From Methylococcales bacterium (GTDB lineage: Bacteria > Pseudomonadota > Gammaproteobacteria > Methylococcales > Methylomonadaceae): a stretch of DNA of 14,227 bases. A model generated the notes under the pieces. That model was not told the origin of the DNA. It saw only the letters and a program-made list of their open reading frames with translations, and made no database searches. Below are positions 6,393 to 14,104 of the stretch, one piece after another. Each line of letters begins with the position of its first letter. Position 1 is the stretch's first letter. The stretch is taken from positions 1 to 14,227 of the forward strand of contig SHZG01000034.1 of NCBI GenBank assembly GCA_009692395.1, read 5' to 3'. A program made the position numbers and the translations under genes.

Positions 6393-7523
6393 TTAGCGGT
6401 GCAAAAACTTTTTATGGGTATGAATAGACATCAAAATTCCAAACCCTGATAACAACGTGACGATAGAGGTGCCGCCGTAACTGATTAAGGGCAGAGGAAC
6501 GCCAACGACGGGTAAAACACCAATAACCATGCCGATGTTGACGAAGACGTAGACAAAAAAGGTGAAGGCCAAGCTGCCCGCAAGTAACCGACAGTAGGCG
6601 TCGCGGGCTTGCGAGGCGATGTATAAACAGCGGGTAATAATCAGTAGATATAACGCCAATAAACCAGCACAGCCGAATAAGCCAAATTCTTCGGCAAAGA
6701 CGGCAAAAATAAAATCAGTGGAGCTTTCGGGTAAAAAATCTAATTCTGATTGGGTACTACCTAGCCATCCTTTGCCGTAAATTCCACCTGAGCCGATGGC
6801 GATTTTCGATTGAATAATGTGATAGCCGCGTCCTAAGGGGTCGGCTTCTGGATTCAAAAAGGTGAGAACACGGTCGCGTTGGTAGTCGTGCATGAAGTGC
6901 CAGAGGATAGGTGTTAACGCGGTCAGCGTAGCAAGAATGCCAATAATAAACCACCACGACAGTCCTGCAAAAAACAACACCCCCGCACCTGAACTAGCAA
7001 CCAGAATGGCTGTGCCTAAATCAGGTTGTTTAGCAATCAGCAAAGTGGGAACAAGAATAAGAACCGTGGCAATAAAAAGTTGTTTCGGTCTGGGCGGCAA
7101 CGGGTGTTCTGATAAATACCATGCAACCATCATCGGAGCAGCAATTTTCATCATTTCTGATGGTTGAAAACGAAAAAATCCTAAATCTAACCAGCGTTGC
7201 GCACCTAGGGCAGTTTGTCCCATGACTAATACTGCCGCAAGTAACACAATACCGATGCCAAACAGTAACGCGGAATAGAGTTTAAACTGGTAGGGGTCTA
7301 TATGCGCGAGTACAATCATAATGATGAACGCGAGTCCAATCCTCGCGCCTTGGCGGGCGAGTACGCTCATATCTTGACTGCCCGCGCTGTATAAAATAAC
7401 AAAACTAAGGGTTGCAGTGAGCGATAAAGCGATGAATAAAGGAATGTCAATATGCAGTTTACGGAGGATAGTGCCGATAACCGAGGGAGTCTCAAATTGA
7501 TGTTGATGGGTTTCAGTTTTCAT
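6393..7523 (-). CDS. rodA: Peptidoglycan glycosyltransferase RodA (SEDS family)
   Basis: RodA polymerises lipid II into glycan strands in the inner membrane, working with PBP2 in the elongasome. The 376 residues carry about ten hydrophobic segments. Family motifs include ALGAQRWLDLGFFRFQPSE (about 106-124), GKGWLGSTQSELDFLPE, then STDFIFA, whose Asp matches the catalytic residue of E. coli RodA, and the C-terminal PLPLISYGGTS. It ends in a short positively charged tail (HTHKKFLHR). The start overlaps the end of mrdA by 11 bp, and no strong Shine-Dalgarno is seen, so coupling to mrdA is likely. It is the last gene of the minus-strand rod block. Confidence 0.96.
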   Translation of the reverse strand: MKTETHQHQFETPSVIGTILRKLHIDIPLFIALSLTATLSFVILYSAGSQDMSVLARQGARIGLAFIIMIVLAHIDPYQFKLYSALLFGIGIVLLAAVLVMGQTALGAQRWLDLGFFRFQPSEMMKIAAPMMVAWYLSEHPLPPRPKQLFIATVLILVPTLLIAKQPDLGTAILVASSGAGVLFFAGLSWWFIIGILATLTALTPILWHFMHDYQRDRVLTFLNPEADPLGRGYHIIQSKIAIGSGGIYGKGWLGSTQSELDFLPESSTDFIFAVFAEEFGLFGCAGLLALYLLIITRCLYIASQARDAYCRLLAGSLAFTFFVYVFVNIGMVIGVLPVVGVPLPLISYGGTSIVTLLSGFGILMSIHTHKKFLHR

Positions 7524-9357
7524 TAGTGTCTTGTAAATATTGCTTAATCACTTTTGCTGCAATAGGTGCGGCAACTGAAGCACCGTGACCGCCGTTTTCA
7601 GCAATGACAGCGATGGCGATTTTGGGATTATCGGCAGGTGCAAACGCAATAAATAGCGCGTGATCGCGGTATTTAAATTCAATGGCGTTTTCATTGTACT
7701 TGACATTTTGTTTGATGCCCAATACTTGAGCGGTGCCAGTTTTGCCAGCCATAAGATAGTTAAAGTCTTTTTTAAGGGCGTGGGCAGTACCGCGTTCGTT
7801 GTGGACGACATCGACCATCGCGGAAACGATGGTATTAACATTGCTTTTCTTGAGTGGAATAACTTCTTGGTGTGTTTCTGCTCCTTTACGCGTGTCGGTC
7901 GCAGAAACGATTTTGTCTACCAGAAAAGGCGTGACCACATCCCCTTTATTTGCCAGTGTGGCAGTCGCTCTGGCAAGTTGTATGGGCGTGACTTGATTAG
8001 AACCTTGACCTATACCAGTGATAAGAGTTTCACCTGGATACCAAGATTGCTTTTTTTGTTCTAATTTCCATTCGCGTGACGGTAGCAAACCCGTTTTTTC
8101 GTTCGCTAAATCAATACCCGTTTTTTCACCAAAGCCAAATTTTTGTAAAAAATTGTGCATATCATCAATGCCGAGTGTGGAGGCAAGACGGTAAAAATAC
8201 ACGTCACAAGATTCGGTGATGGCATCGCTGACGTTTACCGCGCCATGCCCTGTTTTTTTCCAGCAACGGTATTTGTGATCGACATTAGGCAATTGATAAT
8301 AACCAGGGCAGTCCATCCGTTGTGAAGCAGTAGTTGCATTATGCTCTAATCCCGCTAGAGCAACAAATGGTTTTAGTGTTGAACCAGGCGGATAGAGTCC
8401 ACGCAAAGCGCGATTGTACAGTGGTTGATTTTCCGATGATTGCAGGGCTTGATACGCATCATTAGCGATGCCTGCTACAAAAGGATTTGGGTCGAAACTA
8501 GGGCGACTAGTGAAGACAAGTACACCGCCCGTCTTAACTTCAATGGCAACCACTGCTCCATTATAAGGCGCGAGTGCGTCATAAGCGGTTTTTTGTAACT
8601 CCATGTCTAAGGTGAGATAAAGATTGGCACCTTGGACAGCATCGGTCTCATTGAGCGTATTGAGTGGACGCGCTTGTACATTGGTTTCTATTTCTGCGTA
8701 ACCTGTTTTTCCATGTAATTGGGTTTCATAAGAGCTTTCTATGCCTACTTTGCCGACGTGGGTTGAGCCTTGATATTCTTCTGCGGGCAGTGTTTTAACT
8801 TCTGCTTCATTAATACGCCCTACATAACCAACGACATGAGCGGCTAATTCATCGTAAGGGTAATGCCTGACTAGTCGTTGCTTCATATCAACACCTAGAA
8901 AAAAAGGTCGATTAACCGCAAATTTAGCAATTTCTTCGTCGCTCATGCTTAATAACAACGGCGTGCTGGTGAAACGTTTTTGGCGTTTGCGTTGTTTTTG
9001 ATAGAGGTCAATTTTTTCGTCGGGAATGTTTAGTAGTTTCTGCAACTGTAAGAGCGTTTCATCTATATCCTTGATTTTTTCAGGGATCATTTCAAGGCTG
9101 TAAGACTGGGTGTTTTCGGCAAGAATATTGCCGTGACGGTCATAAATCATACCGCGCGTGGGGACTATGGGATAGATTTTAATGCTGTTATCTTTTGCTA
9201 ATGTCGCATAATGTTCATGACCTGAAATTTGCAAATGAATCAAGCGAACAATAAGCCCTGTCGTTAATAACATAATGGCAATAAAGGCTACCATGATGCG
9301 ATTAAGAAATAAATTATTTTCTAGTTGAGTGTCTTTAATGGAGTGAACGCGAGACAT
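7513..9357 (-). CDS. mrdA: Penicillin-binding protein 2, elongasome transpeptidase
   Basis: PBP2 is the class B transpeptidase that cross-links side-wall peptidoglycan made by RodA. A single N-terminal membrane anchor (about residues 21-44) is followed by the dimerisation/pedestal domain with the family sequence RGMIYDRHGNILA, then the transpeptidase domain. Using the ATG at 9357, the active-site motifs are PPGSTLKP (nucleophile S326, K329), SCD at 383-385 and KTGT at 539-542. The protein is 614 aa, close to the E. coli 633. A TTG two codons upstream (9363) is an alternative start; neither has a strong Shine-Dalgarno sequence. It lies 55 bp after mreD and overlaps rodA by 11 bp. Confidence 0.96.
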   Translation of the reverse strand: MSRVHSIKDTQLENNLFLNRIMVAFIAIMLLTTGLIVRLIHLQISGHEHYATLAKDNSIKIYPIVPTRGMIYDRHGNILAENTQSYSLEMIPEKIKDIDETLLQLQKLLNIPDEKIDLYQKQRKRQKRFTSTPLLLSMSDEEIAKFAVNRPFFLGVDMKQRLVRHYPYDELAAHVVGYVGRINEAEVKTLPAEEYQGSTHVGKVGIESSYETQLHGKTGYAEIETNVQARPLNTLNETDAVQGANLYLTLDMELQKTAYDALAPYNGAVVAIEVKTGGVLVFTSRPSFDPNPFVAGIANDAYQALQSSENQPLYNRALRGLYPPGSTLKPFVALAGLEHNATTASQRMDCPGYYQLPNVDHKYRCWKKTGHGAVNVSDAITESCDVYFYRLASTLGIDDMHNFLQKFGFGEKTGIDLANEKTGLLPSREWKLEQKKQSWYPGETLITGIGQGSNQVTPIQLARATATLANKGDVVTPFLVDKIVSATDTRKGAETHQEVIPLKKSNVNTIVSAMVDVVHNERGTAHALKKDFNYLMAGKTGTAQVLGIKQNVKYNENAIEFKYRDHALFIAFAPADNPKIAIAVIAENGGHGASVAAPIAAKVIKQYLQDTNEN

Positions 9358-9412
9358 AATCAAGGCTTACGATTTCAACAACAGTGGACTAGATACTGGC
9401 TTATTCTGGTTA

Positions 9413-9904
9413 TCATTCGGGCTGATTAGTCGGCATTGATAAACGAACGCACCGTAATATTCTATAAACTAACGGCCAACAGGCGGTGCCTGTTAGTACG
9501 GGTAGCCAGAAATCAGTTGTTAGTTGTATAGGATGGTGTAGATTTTTTATGAAGAAAAATAGTAGTTGAGAGACTAATAACGAGCAAAAAATAAATAATA
9601 CTTGTTGTATTAAAGCGTATTGACGCAGGCGTTTATGTAGCTTGAGGCAGGCGTAGATGATTAGCGAATAAGCTAAGGCGTGTTGACCAAATAATTGACC
9701 TGTTAATACGTCAGTTAGCAAACCAATAGTCCACGCATGGAAAATGCCAACCCGTTCAGGCAATGCAAGTGACCAATAAATAAGTGTTAGCAGTACCCAG
9801 TCTGGATTAAATAATTCCAATGTAGCAGACCACGGCATCATTCTTAGGCACATTGCCAATATTATTGTCAGCGCAACTCGACAAAACCATATCGTTTTAT
9901 TCAT
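9413..9904 (-). CDS. mreD: Rod shape-determining membrane protein MreD
   Basis: MreD is a small polytopic inner-membrane partner of MreC in the elongasome. The 163 residues contain about five hydrophobic segments and match the E. coli length of 162. Supporting sequence includes the LFNPDWVLLTLIYWSLALPERVG region (around 31-53), typical of the family, and GLLTDVLTGQLFGQHALAY just after it. The start overlaps the mreC stop by 8 bp and has no visible Shine-Dalgarno sequence, which points to translational coupling with mreC. Sequence conservation in MreD is low, so context carries much of the call. Confidence 0.93.
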   Translation of the reverse strand: MNKTIWFCRVALTIILAMCLRMMPWSATLELFNPDWVLLTLIYWSLALPERVGIFHAWTIGLLTDVLTGQLFGQHALAYSLIIYACLKLHKRLRQYALIQQVLFIFCSLLVSQLLFFFIKNLHHPIQLTTDFWLPVLTGTACWPLVYRILRCVRLSMPTNQPE

Positions 9905-10799
9905 TGGCAGGGGCTATGGGAACGGGCGTATTAAGGGCAGGTTCAGAAATAGTGGGCTTTGAAATGAGTGGCACGGGTGTTGAGTGACTCCAGACTATCA
10001 TTAGCTCTCTGTTACGATCTAACAGGGATTTAGGGGTAGCCGTAATGTTAGCGAACGGTTTATTAGGTTGTGAGGTAAACTCATCAACAACACCGACAGG
10101 ATAACCTTGCGGAAATGTACCGCCTAAGCCTGATGTTATCAATAAATCGCCTGGTCGAATATCCGCATTACTGGGTAAAAACGGTAAATTCAGGTGATTA
10201 AGTTGGCCACTACCGACCGCAATAGTCAGTAAGCCATTACGATTAATCTGCACGGGAATTGCATGATTGAGATCAGTGATTAGCATAATTTCTGAGGTGA
10301 GCGGTAAGGCACGAAATACCTGCCCCACCACGCCATTGGCATCTAATACGGGCTGCTGTGAATGAACACCAAAATTTGTGCCTTTGTTGACCACAAGAAT
10401 ATGATCGTAAGGTGATGTATTAATCGATAATAATTCAGCAATTAACACTTGTTCGCCCAGTTTAAAGGAATTGTCCAATAAAGCACGGAGGCGAACATTT
10501 TCTTTTTCTAGCGCGTCCAATTTAAGTAACTGAGTTTGGCGTACTAGCTGCTCATCACGCAGGGTCGCATTTTCATGGACTAATGCAGCATAAGAATCAA
10601 AAGATTCAGAAGCCTGCTTGATGAGTGAGCTAGGTAAGTCAACCACATATTTTAATGGGTCGATAATATAAGATAACGAAAGTCGCAACGTATCCAATTT
10701 AGAGCTTCTGTTTTCAGTCACCAACAGGGCAATAGAAGCGATAACTGCCACAAGCAGGCGAGTATTAATAGACGGCGCAGTGGCAAATATAAGTTTTAT
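9897..10799 (-). CDS. mreC: Cell-shape protein MreC, probable ATA start codon
   Basis: MreC is a periplasmic bitopic protein that links MreB to PBP2/RodA. Family features are an N-terminal membrane helix, a coiled coil (about residues 65-105 of the long form, rich in Glu/Leu/Arg) and two beta-barrel domains with GVVGQVFR and DLLITSGLGGTFPQGYPVG. The C-terminus is Pro-rich. The first ordinary start, GTG at 10751, would cut into the membrane helix and has no Shine-Dalgarno. The frame is open to 10817 and encodes KLIFATAPSINTRLL before it, the normal MreC N-terminus. An ATA at 10799 sits 7 nt after GAGG, so I place the start there (300 aa). GTG at 10751 gives 284 aa and is the conservative alternative. 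Confidence 0.85.
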   Translation of the reverse strand: MKLIFATAPSINTRLLVAVIASIALLVTENRSSKLDTLRLSLSYIIDPLKYVVDLPSSLIKQASESFDSYAALVHENATLRDEQLVRQTQLLKLDALEKENVRLRALLDNSFKLGEQVLIAELLSINTSPYDHILVVNKGTNFGVHSQQPVLDANGVVGQVFRALPLTSEIMLITDLNHAIPVQINRNGLLTIAVGSGQLNHLNLPFLPSNADIRPGDLLITSGLGGTFPQGYPVGVVDEFTSQPNKPFANITATPKSLLDRNRELMIVWSHSTPVPLISKPTISEPALNTPVPIAPANE

Positions 10800-10819
10800 A
10801 ACGAAACCTCGTATTAGTT

Positions 10820-10855
10820 AAAAACAGGGCTACTGGCGTTATATCGACAGTAGCC
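10820..10855 (-). terminator. Intrinsic terminator between mreB and mreC
   Basis: On the minus strand GGCTACTG (10855-10848) pairs perfectly with CAGTAGCC (10835-10828) around a 12-nt loop, followed by CTG and a run of five T (10824-10820). It lies 26 nt after the mreB stop and about 10 nt before the mreC Shine-Dalgarno. Since no promoter is obvious between it and mreC, partial termination here would give more MreB than MreC/MreD/PBP2/RodA. Confidence 0.6.
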
Positions 10856-10880
10856 AGAATAAATAGTTTAAAACAGCGTA

Positions 10881-11924
10881 TTATTCTAAAGAAAAACTGG
10901 AAGTGCCTTGTTTTTCCATCATTTCTAACACCATGCCACCGCCTCTTGCCACACAAGTGAGTGGATCGTCAGCGATATAAACAGGCAAGCCCGTTTCCTC
11001 CGAGATTAAACGATCAATATCTCTTAATAACGCGCCGCCGCCCGTTAAATAGATACCACGATTAGCAACATCTGACCCTAATTCAGGGGGAGTTTGCTCT
11101 AAGGCAGCTTTTACTGCACCGACAATACCCGCCAGTGGCTCTTGCAAGGCCTCCAAAATTTCATTGCTATTCAAGGTAAAACTACGCGGTATACCTTCGG
11201 CAAGATTACGCCCTTTCACTTCGATGTCGCGTACTTCAGAACCAGGGTAAGCTGAGCCTATTTCCAGTTTAATGCGTTCTGCTGTGGCTTCACCGATGAG
11301 CGTACCGTAGTTTCTGCGTACATAACTGACAATCGCTTCATCAAAACGATCACCGCCAATACGCACTGACGATGAATAAACAATACCATTAATAGAAATA
11401 ACCGCGACTTCAGACGTACCGCCACCAATATCCAGCACCATAGAGCCGCAGGCTTCATTCACTGGTAATCCTGCGCCAATCGCCGCTGACATGGGTTCTT
11501 CAATTAAATAAACGGCGCGTGCGCCTGCCATCATGGCGGATTCACGAATCGCCCGTCGCTCAACTTGGGTGGATCCGCAGGGAACACAAATTAAAATACG
11601 CGGACTTGGACTGAACAGTTTGCGTTTATGTACTTTTTCGATAAAAAAGCGCAGCATTTTTTCAGTGATATTAAAATCAGCAATTACACCATCTTTCAAG
11701 GGGCGAATCGCGGTAATATTTCCAGGTGTTCGTCCAAGCATTTGCTTAGCATCTGCACCGACTGCCGCAATCGTTTTCGCACCACGCACTTTATCTTCTT
11801 TTATAGCAACGACTGACGGTTCATTCAGCACGATGCCTTGACCGGGAATATAGATTAGCGTATTAGCAGTTCCCAAGTCTATTGATAGATCGTTAGAGAA
11901 AAGTCCGCGAATTCTTTTGAACAT
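10881..11924 (-). CDS. mreB: Actin-like rod shape-determining protein MreB
   Basis: MreB is a bacterial actin that polymerises beneath the inner membrane and guides the elongasome. The 347 residues align along the whole family length. Nucleotide-binding motifs are visible: DLGTAN (16-21, phosphate 1), IEEPMSAAIG (141-150, with the ATPase glutamate) and LDIGGGTSEV (164-173, phosphate 2), plus LTGGGALLRDID near the end for adenosine. The N-terminal MFKRIRGLFS is an amphipathic, membrane-binding segment. The start has AAAGGA about 10 nt upstream. It is the first gene of the minus-strand rod block and is divergent from gatB across 155 bp. Confidence 0.98.
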   Translation of the reverse strand: MFKRIRGLFSNDLSIDLGTANTLIYIPGQGIVLNEPSVVAIKEDKVRGAKTIAAVGADAKQMLGRTPGNITAIRPLKDGVIADFNITEKMLRFFIEKVHKRKLFSPSPRILICVPCGSTQVERRAIRESAMMAGARAVYLIEEPMSAAIGAGLPVNEACGSMVLDIGGGTSEVAVISINGIVYSSSVRIGGDRFDEAIVSYVRRNYGTLIGEATAERIKLEIGSAYPGSEVRDIEVKGRNLAEGIPRSFTLNSNEILEALQEPLAGIVGAVKAALEQTPPELGSDVANRGIYLTGGGALLRDIDRLISEETGLPVYIADDPLTCVARGGGMVLEMMEKQGTSSFSLE

Positions 11925-12079
11925 TTTTAACTGTTTCCTTTAGGGAATAAAAATAGCGATACTTTATCAATCAAGCGGGTATTAGAGCAAGATATAAAGT
12001 ATGATATTTACCATGATACTGGTATTAGGCGCATGAATATTCCAGCGACTAAATTGAATTTTAAGTAAGGAGCAAAAAA
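11925..12079. promoter_or_regulatory. Divergent mreB/gatB intergenic region
   Basis: This 155-bp gap must hold promoters for both directions. A 9-bp inverted repeat, ATACTTTAT (11959-11967) and ATAAAGTAT (11994-12002), is separated by 26 bp. On the minus strand TTGCTC followed 18 nt later by TAAAGT is a possible mreB promoter and uses part of this repeat. For gatB, TATAAA (11993-11998) and TATGAT (12000-12005) are -10 candidates without good -35 partners. The gatB Shine-Dalgarno TAAGGAG is strong, 7 nt before its ATG. Confidence 0.35.
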
Positions 12080-13513
12080 ATGACGCAATGGGAAACAGTT
12101 ATTGGGTTGGAAATTCACGCGCAACTCGCCACAAAATCCAAAATTTTTTCGGGTGCATCCACTGCCTATGGCGCAGAACCGAATACCCAAGCCTGTGCCG
12201 TTGATTTAGGCTTACCAGGTGTGTTGCCTGTACTCAATGAAGACGCAGTACACAAAGCGGTCATTTTTGGTATGGCGATTGAAGCCCACATCGCGCCTTA
12301 TTCTGTGTTTGCCCGAAAAAATTATTTTTACCCTGACTTGCCGAAAGGCTATCAAATCAGTCAAATGGATCACCCCATTGTTGGTATCGGACATATTGAC
12401 ATCGAAGTGGATGGTGAAACTAAGCGTATCGGCGTGACTCGCGCCCATTTAGAAGAAGACGCGGGTAAATCACTGCATGAAAGTTTTCACGGTTTAAGCG
12501 GTATCGACTTAAATCGTGCGGGTACGCCATTATTAGAAATCGTTTCCGAACCTGATTTGCGTTCAGCCAAAGAAGCCGTTGCCTATATGCGCACATTGCA
12601 TGAATTAGTGCGTTATTTGGGTATCTGTGACGGCAATATGCAGGAAGGCTCATTTCGTTGTGATGCTAACGTCTCGGTGCGTCCTAAAGGGCAGGCAGCA
12701 TTTGGTACTCGCGCGGAAATTAAAAACATCAACTCGTTTAAATTTGTCGAAAAAGCCATCAATCATGAAATTGAACGCCAAATTGAGTTGATAGAAAATG
12801 GCGGCACTATCGTACAAGAAACCCGTTTGTATGATTCAGTAAAAGACGAAACCCGCTCCATGCGTAGTAAAGAAGAAGCTAACGATTACCGCTATTTTCC
12901 TGATCCTGACTTATTACCTGTTTATATCAGTGAAGATTTTAAAGCGAAAATCAAAGCCGAATTGCCTGAATTACCCAAAGCTAAAAAACACCGTTTTCAA
13001 ACGGCTTACGCCTTAGATGATGAAAGCGCGACCATACTCACCTCATCACGCCCACTTGCTGATTATTTTGAGACTGTCGTCAAGCTGTCAATGTGTGAAG
13101 CTAAGCTGTGTGCTAATTGGATGACAGGCACTTTATCAGCCGCATTGAATAAAGCAGGTTTAGATATTACTGACTCACCTGTTAATGAACAACGTTTTGC
13201 CAGTTTATTGGCACGAATTGCTGACAACACTATTTCTGGCAATATTGCTAAACAAGTATTTGAAGACCTCTGGCAAAGTAACGCCACTGCCGATGACATT
13301 ATTGAAGCCAAAGGCTTAAAGCAAATCACCGACACAGGTGCGATTGAAGCGATTATTGATGAAATCATTGCCGCTAATGCCAAACAAGTGGAGCAGTATC
13401 GTGGTGGCAATGAAAAAATGTTTGGCTTTTTTGTTGGGCAGGTCATGAAAGCCATGCAGGGCAAAGCTAACCCTATTGAAGTGAATAAAATATTGAAAGC
13501 TAAATTATCGTAG
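12080..13513 (+). CDS. gatB: Asp-tRNA(Asn)/Glu-tRNA(Gln) amidotransferase subunit B
   Basis: GatB is the tRNA-binding kinase subunit of the GatCAB amidotransferase, which converts mischarged Glu-tRNA(Gln) and/or Asp-tRNA(Asn) to the correct forms. Its 477 residues match the family length. Typical sequence is seen at the N-terminus (ETVIGLEIHAQL), KNYFYPDLPKGYQISQ (85-100), the RAHLEEDAGKS stretch, DLNRAGTPLLEIVSEPD, GSFRCDANVSVR and TRAEIKNINSF, then the helical YqeY-like tail. Start and strong Shine-Dalgarno (TAAGGAG) agree. GatB needs GatA and GatC to work; in many gammaproteobacteria gatC-gatA-gatB lie together opposite mreB, but here neither partner is in the gap. Confidence 0.97.
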   Translation: MTQWETVIGLEIHAQLATKSKIFSGASTAYGAEPNTQACAVDLGLPGVLPVLNEDAVHKAVIFGMAIEAHIAPYSVFARKNYFYPDLPKGYQISQMDHPIVGIGHIDIEVDGETKRIGVTRAHLEEDAGKSLHESFHGLSGIDLNRAGTPLLEIVSEPDLRSAKEAVAYMRTLHELVRYLGICDGNMQEGSFRCDANVSVRPKGQAAFGTRAEIKNINSFKFVEKAINHEIERQIELIENGGTIVQETRLYDSVKDETRSMRSKEEANDYRYFPDPDLLPVYISEDFKAKIKAELPELPKAKKHRFQTAYALDDESATILTSSRPLADYFETVVKLSMCEAKLCANWMTGTLSAALNKAGLDITDSPVNEQRFASLLARIADNTISGNIAKQVFEDLWQSNATADDIIEAKGLKQITDTGAIEAIIDEIIAANAKQVEQYRGGNEKMFGFFVGQVMKAMQGKANPIEVNKILKAKLS

Positions 13514-13514
13514 C

Positions 13515-13544
13515 TTGGGTTACGCTATCGCTAATCCAGCCTAT
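13515..13544 (+). repeat. Third copy of the 30-bp dispersed repeat
   Basis: TTGGGTTACGCTATCGCTAA followed by TCCAGCCTAT lies 2 bp after the gatB stop. It matches the reverse complement of 780-809 at 26 of 30 positions, the four differences all being transitions. It can form a short stem (TGGGTTA with TAATCCA, one G-U pair) but has no T run, so it is a poor terminator for gatB. Confidence 0.7.
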
Positions 13545-13583
13545 ATCTACAGAATCGAAAATAATTACTAGAGAATATTATTC

Positions 13584-13841
13584 ATGCAAGCCATTACGTG
13601 TAATCAAGCCGTACAAAATTTTGCTGAATTTATGGACGAAGTTAGCGACAATCATGAACCGCTGATTATCACTCGCGAACATCATAAAGCGGTGGTTTTA
13701 ATTAGCCTTGATGATTTGAATGCGTGGCAAGAAACCGACTATCTCATGCGTTCACCTGCCAATGCTCAAGATTTATTGCAAGCCGTACGAGATATTAATG
13801 AACGTAAGAATCTGATTACAAAGACCTTAATCGAAGAATAA
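13584..13841 (+). CDS. yefM: YefM/Phd-family antitoxin
   Basis: YefM-type antitoxins bind and block YoeB mRNA-cleaving toxins and repress their own operon as DNA-binding dimers. The 85-residue product has the Phd/YefM N-terminal fold, with NFAEFMDEVSDNHEPLIITR (12-31) followed by KAVVLISLDDLNAWQETDYLMRSPANA (split here as 38-64). The ETDYLMRSPANA segment is diagnostic of YefM as opposed to other Phd relatives. The C-terminal tail is the toxin-neutralising part. The stop codon shares one base with the toxin start (TAATG), the classical arrangement. The upstream Shine-Dalgarno is weak; an AT-rich inverted repeat (AATAAT at 13560-13565, ATTATT at 13577-13582) is a possible operator, but no TGTACA site was found. 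Confidence 0.88.
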   Translation: MQAITCNQAVQNFAEFMDEVSDNHEPLIITREHHKAVVLISLDDLNAWQETDYLMRSPANAQDLLQAVRDINERKNLITKTLIEE

Positions 13842-14104
13842 TGATTAGTTTTCGTGAACGGGCATAGCAAGATTATCTATATTGGCAAGCAACCGATAAG
13901 CAAATTCTGAAACGCATTAATACGCTGATTAAAGATATTCAACGCAATCCTTTTATAGGTATCGGTAAGCCTGAGCCGCTTAAACATCAGTTTGCGGGTT
14001 TTTGGGCGCGCCGTATTCATGATGAGCATCGCTTGGTGTACACGTTTATCGCATCAGAATTAGTTATTATTCAATGTCGTTATAGCCAAAGCAGTATAAT
14101 TTGA
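13841..14104 (+). pseudogene. yoeB: YoeB-family mRNA interferase toxin, inactivated
   Basis: YoeB cleaves mRNA on the ribosome. The frame reads MISFRERA, then TAG at 13865-13867 (codon 9), then QDYLYWQATDK and so on to a TGA at 14102-14104. Relatives have Trp at the amber position (..W.DYLYWQ), so TGG to TAG is the simplest change. No ATG follows the stop. Downstream the family sequence is clear: NPFIGIGKPEPLKH, FWARRIHDEHRLVY and IIQCRY, including the residues matching E. coli E46 and R65. The usual ending CRYHY reads CRYSQSSII, so the residue equivalent to catalytic His83 is missing. The foreign tail probably belongs to the adjoining IS630 element. With both defects no active toxin is expected. 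Confidence 0.85.

Noticed and set aside
6360..6397. GCTAAA/TTTAGC inverted repeat across the lipA-rodA junction as a bidirectional terminator
   Set aside because: The stem is only 6 AT-rich pairs with a 26-nt loop and no T run on either strand.
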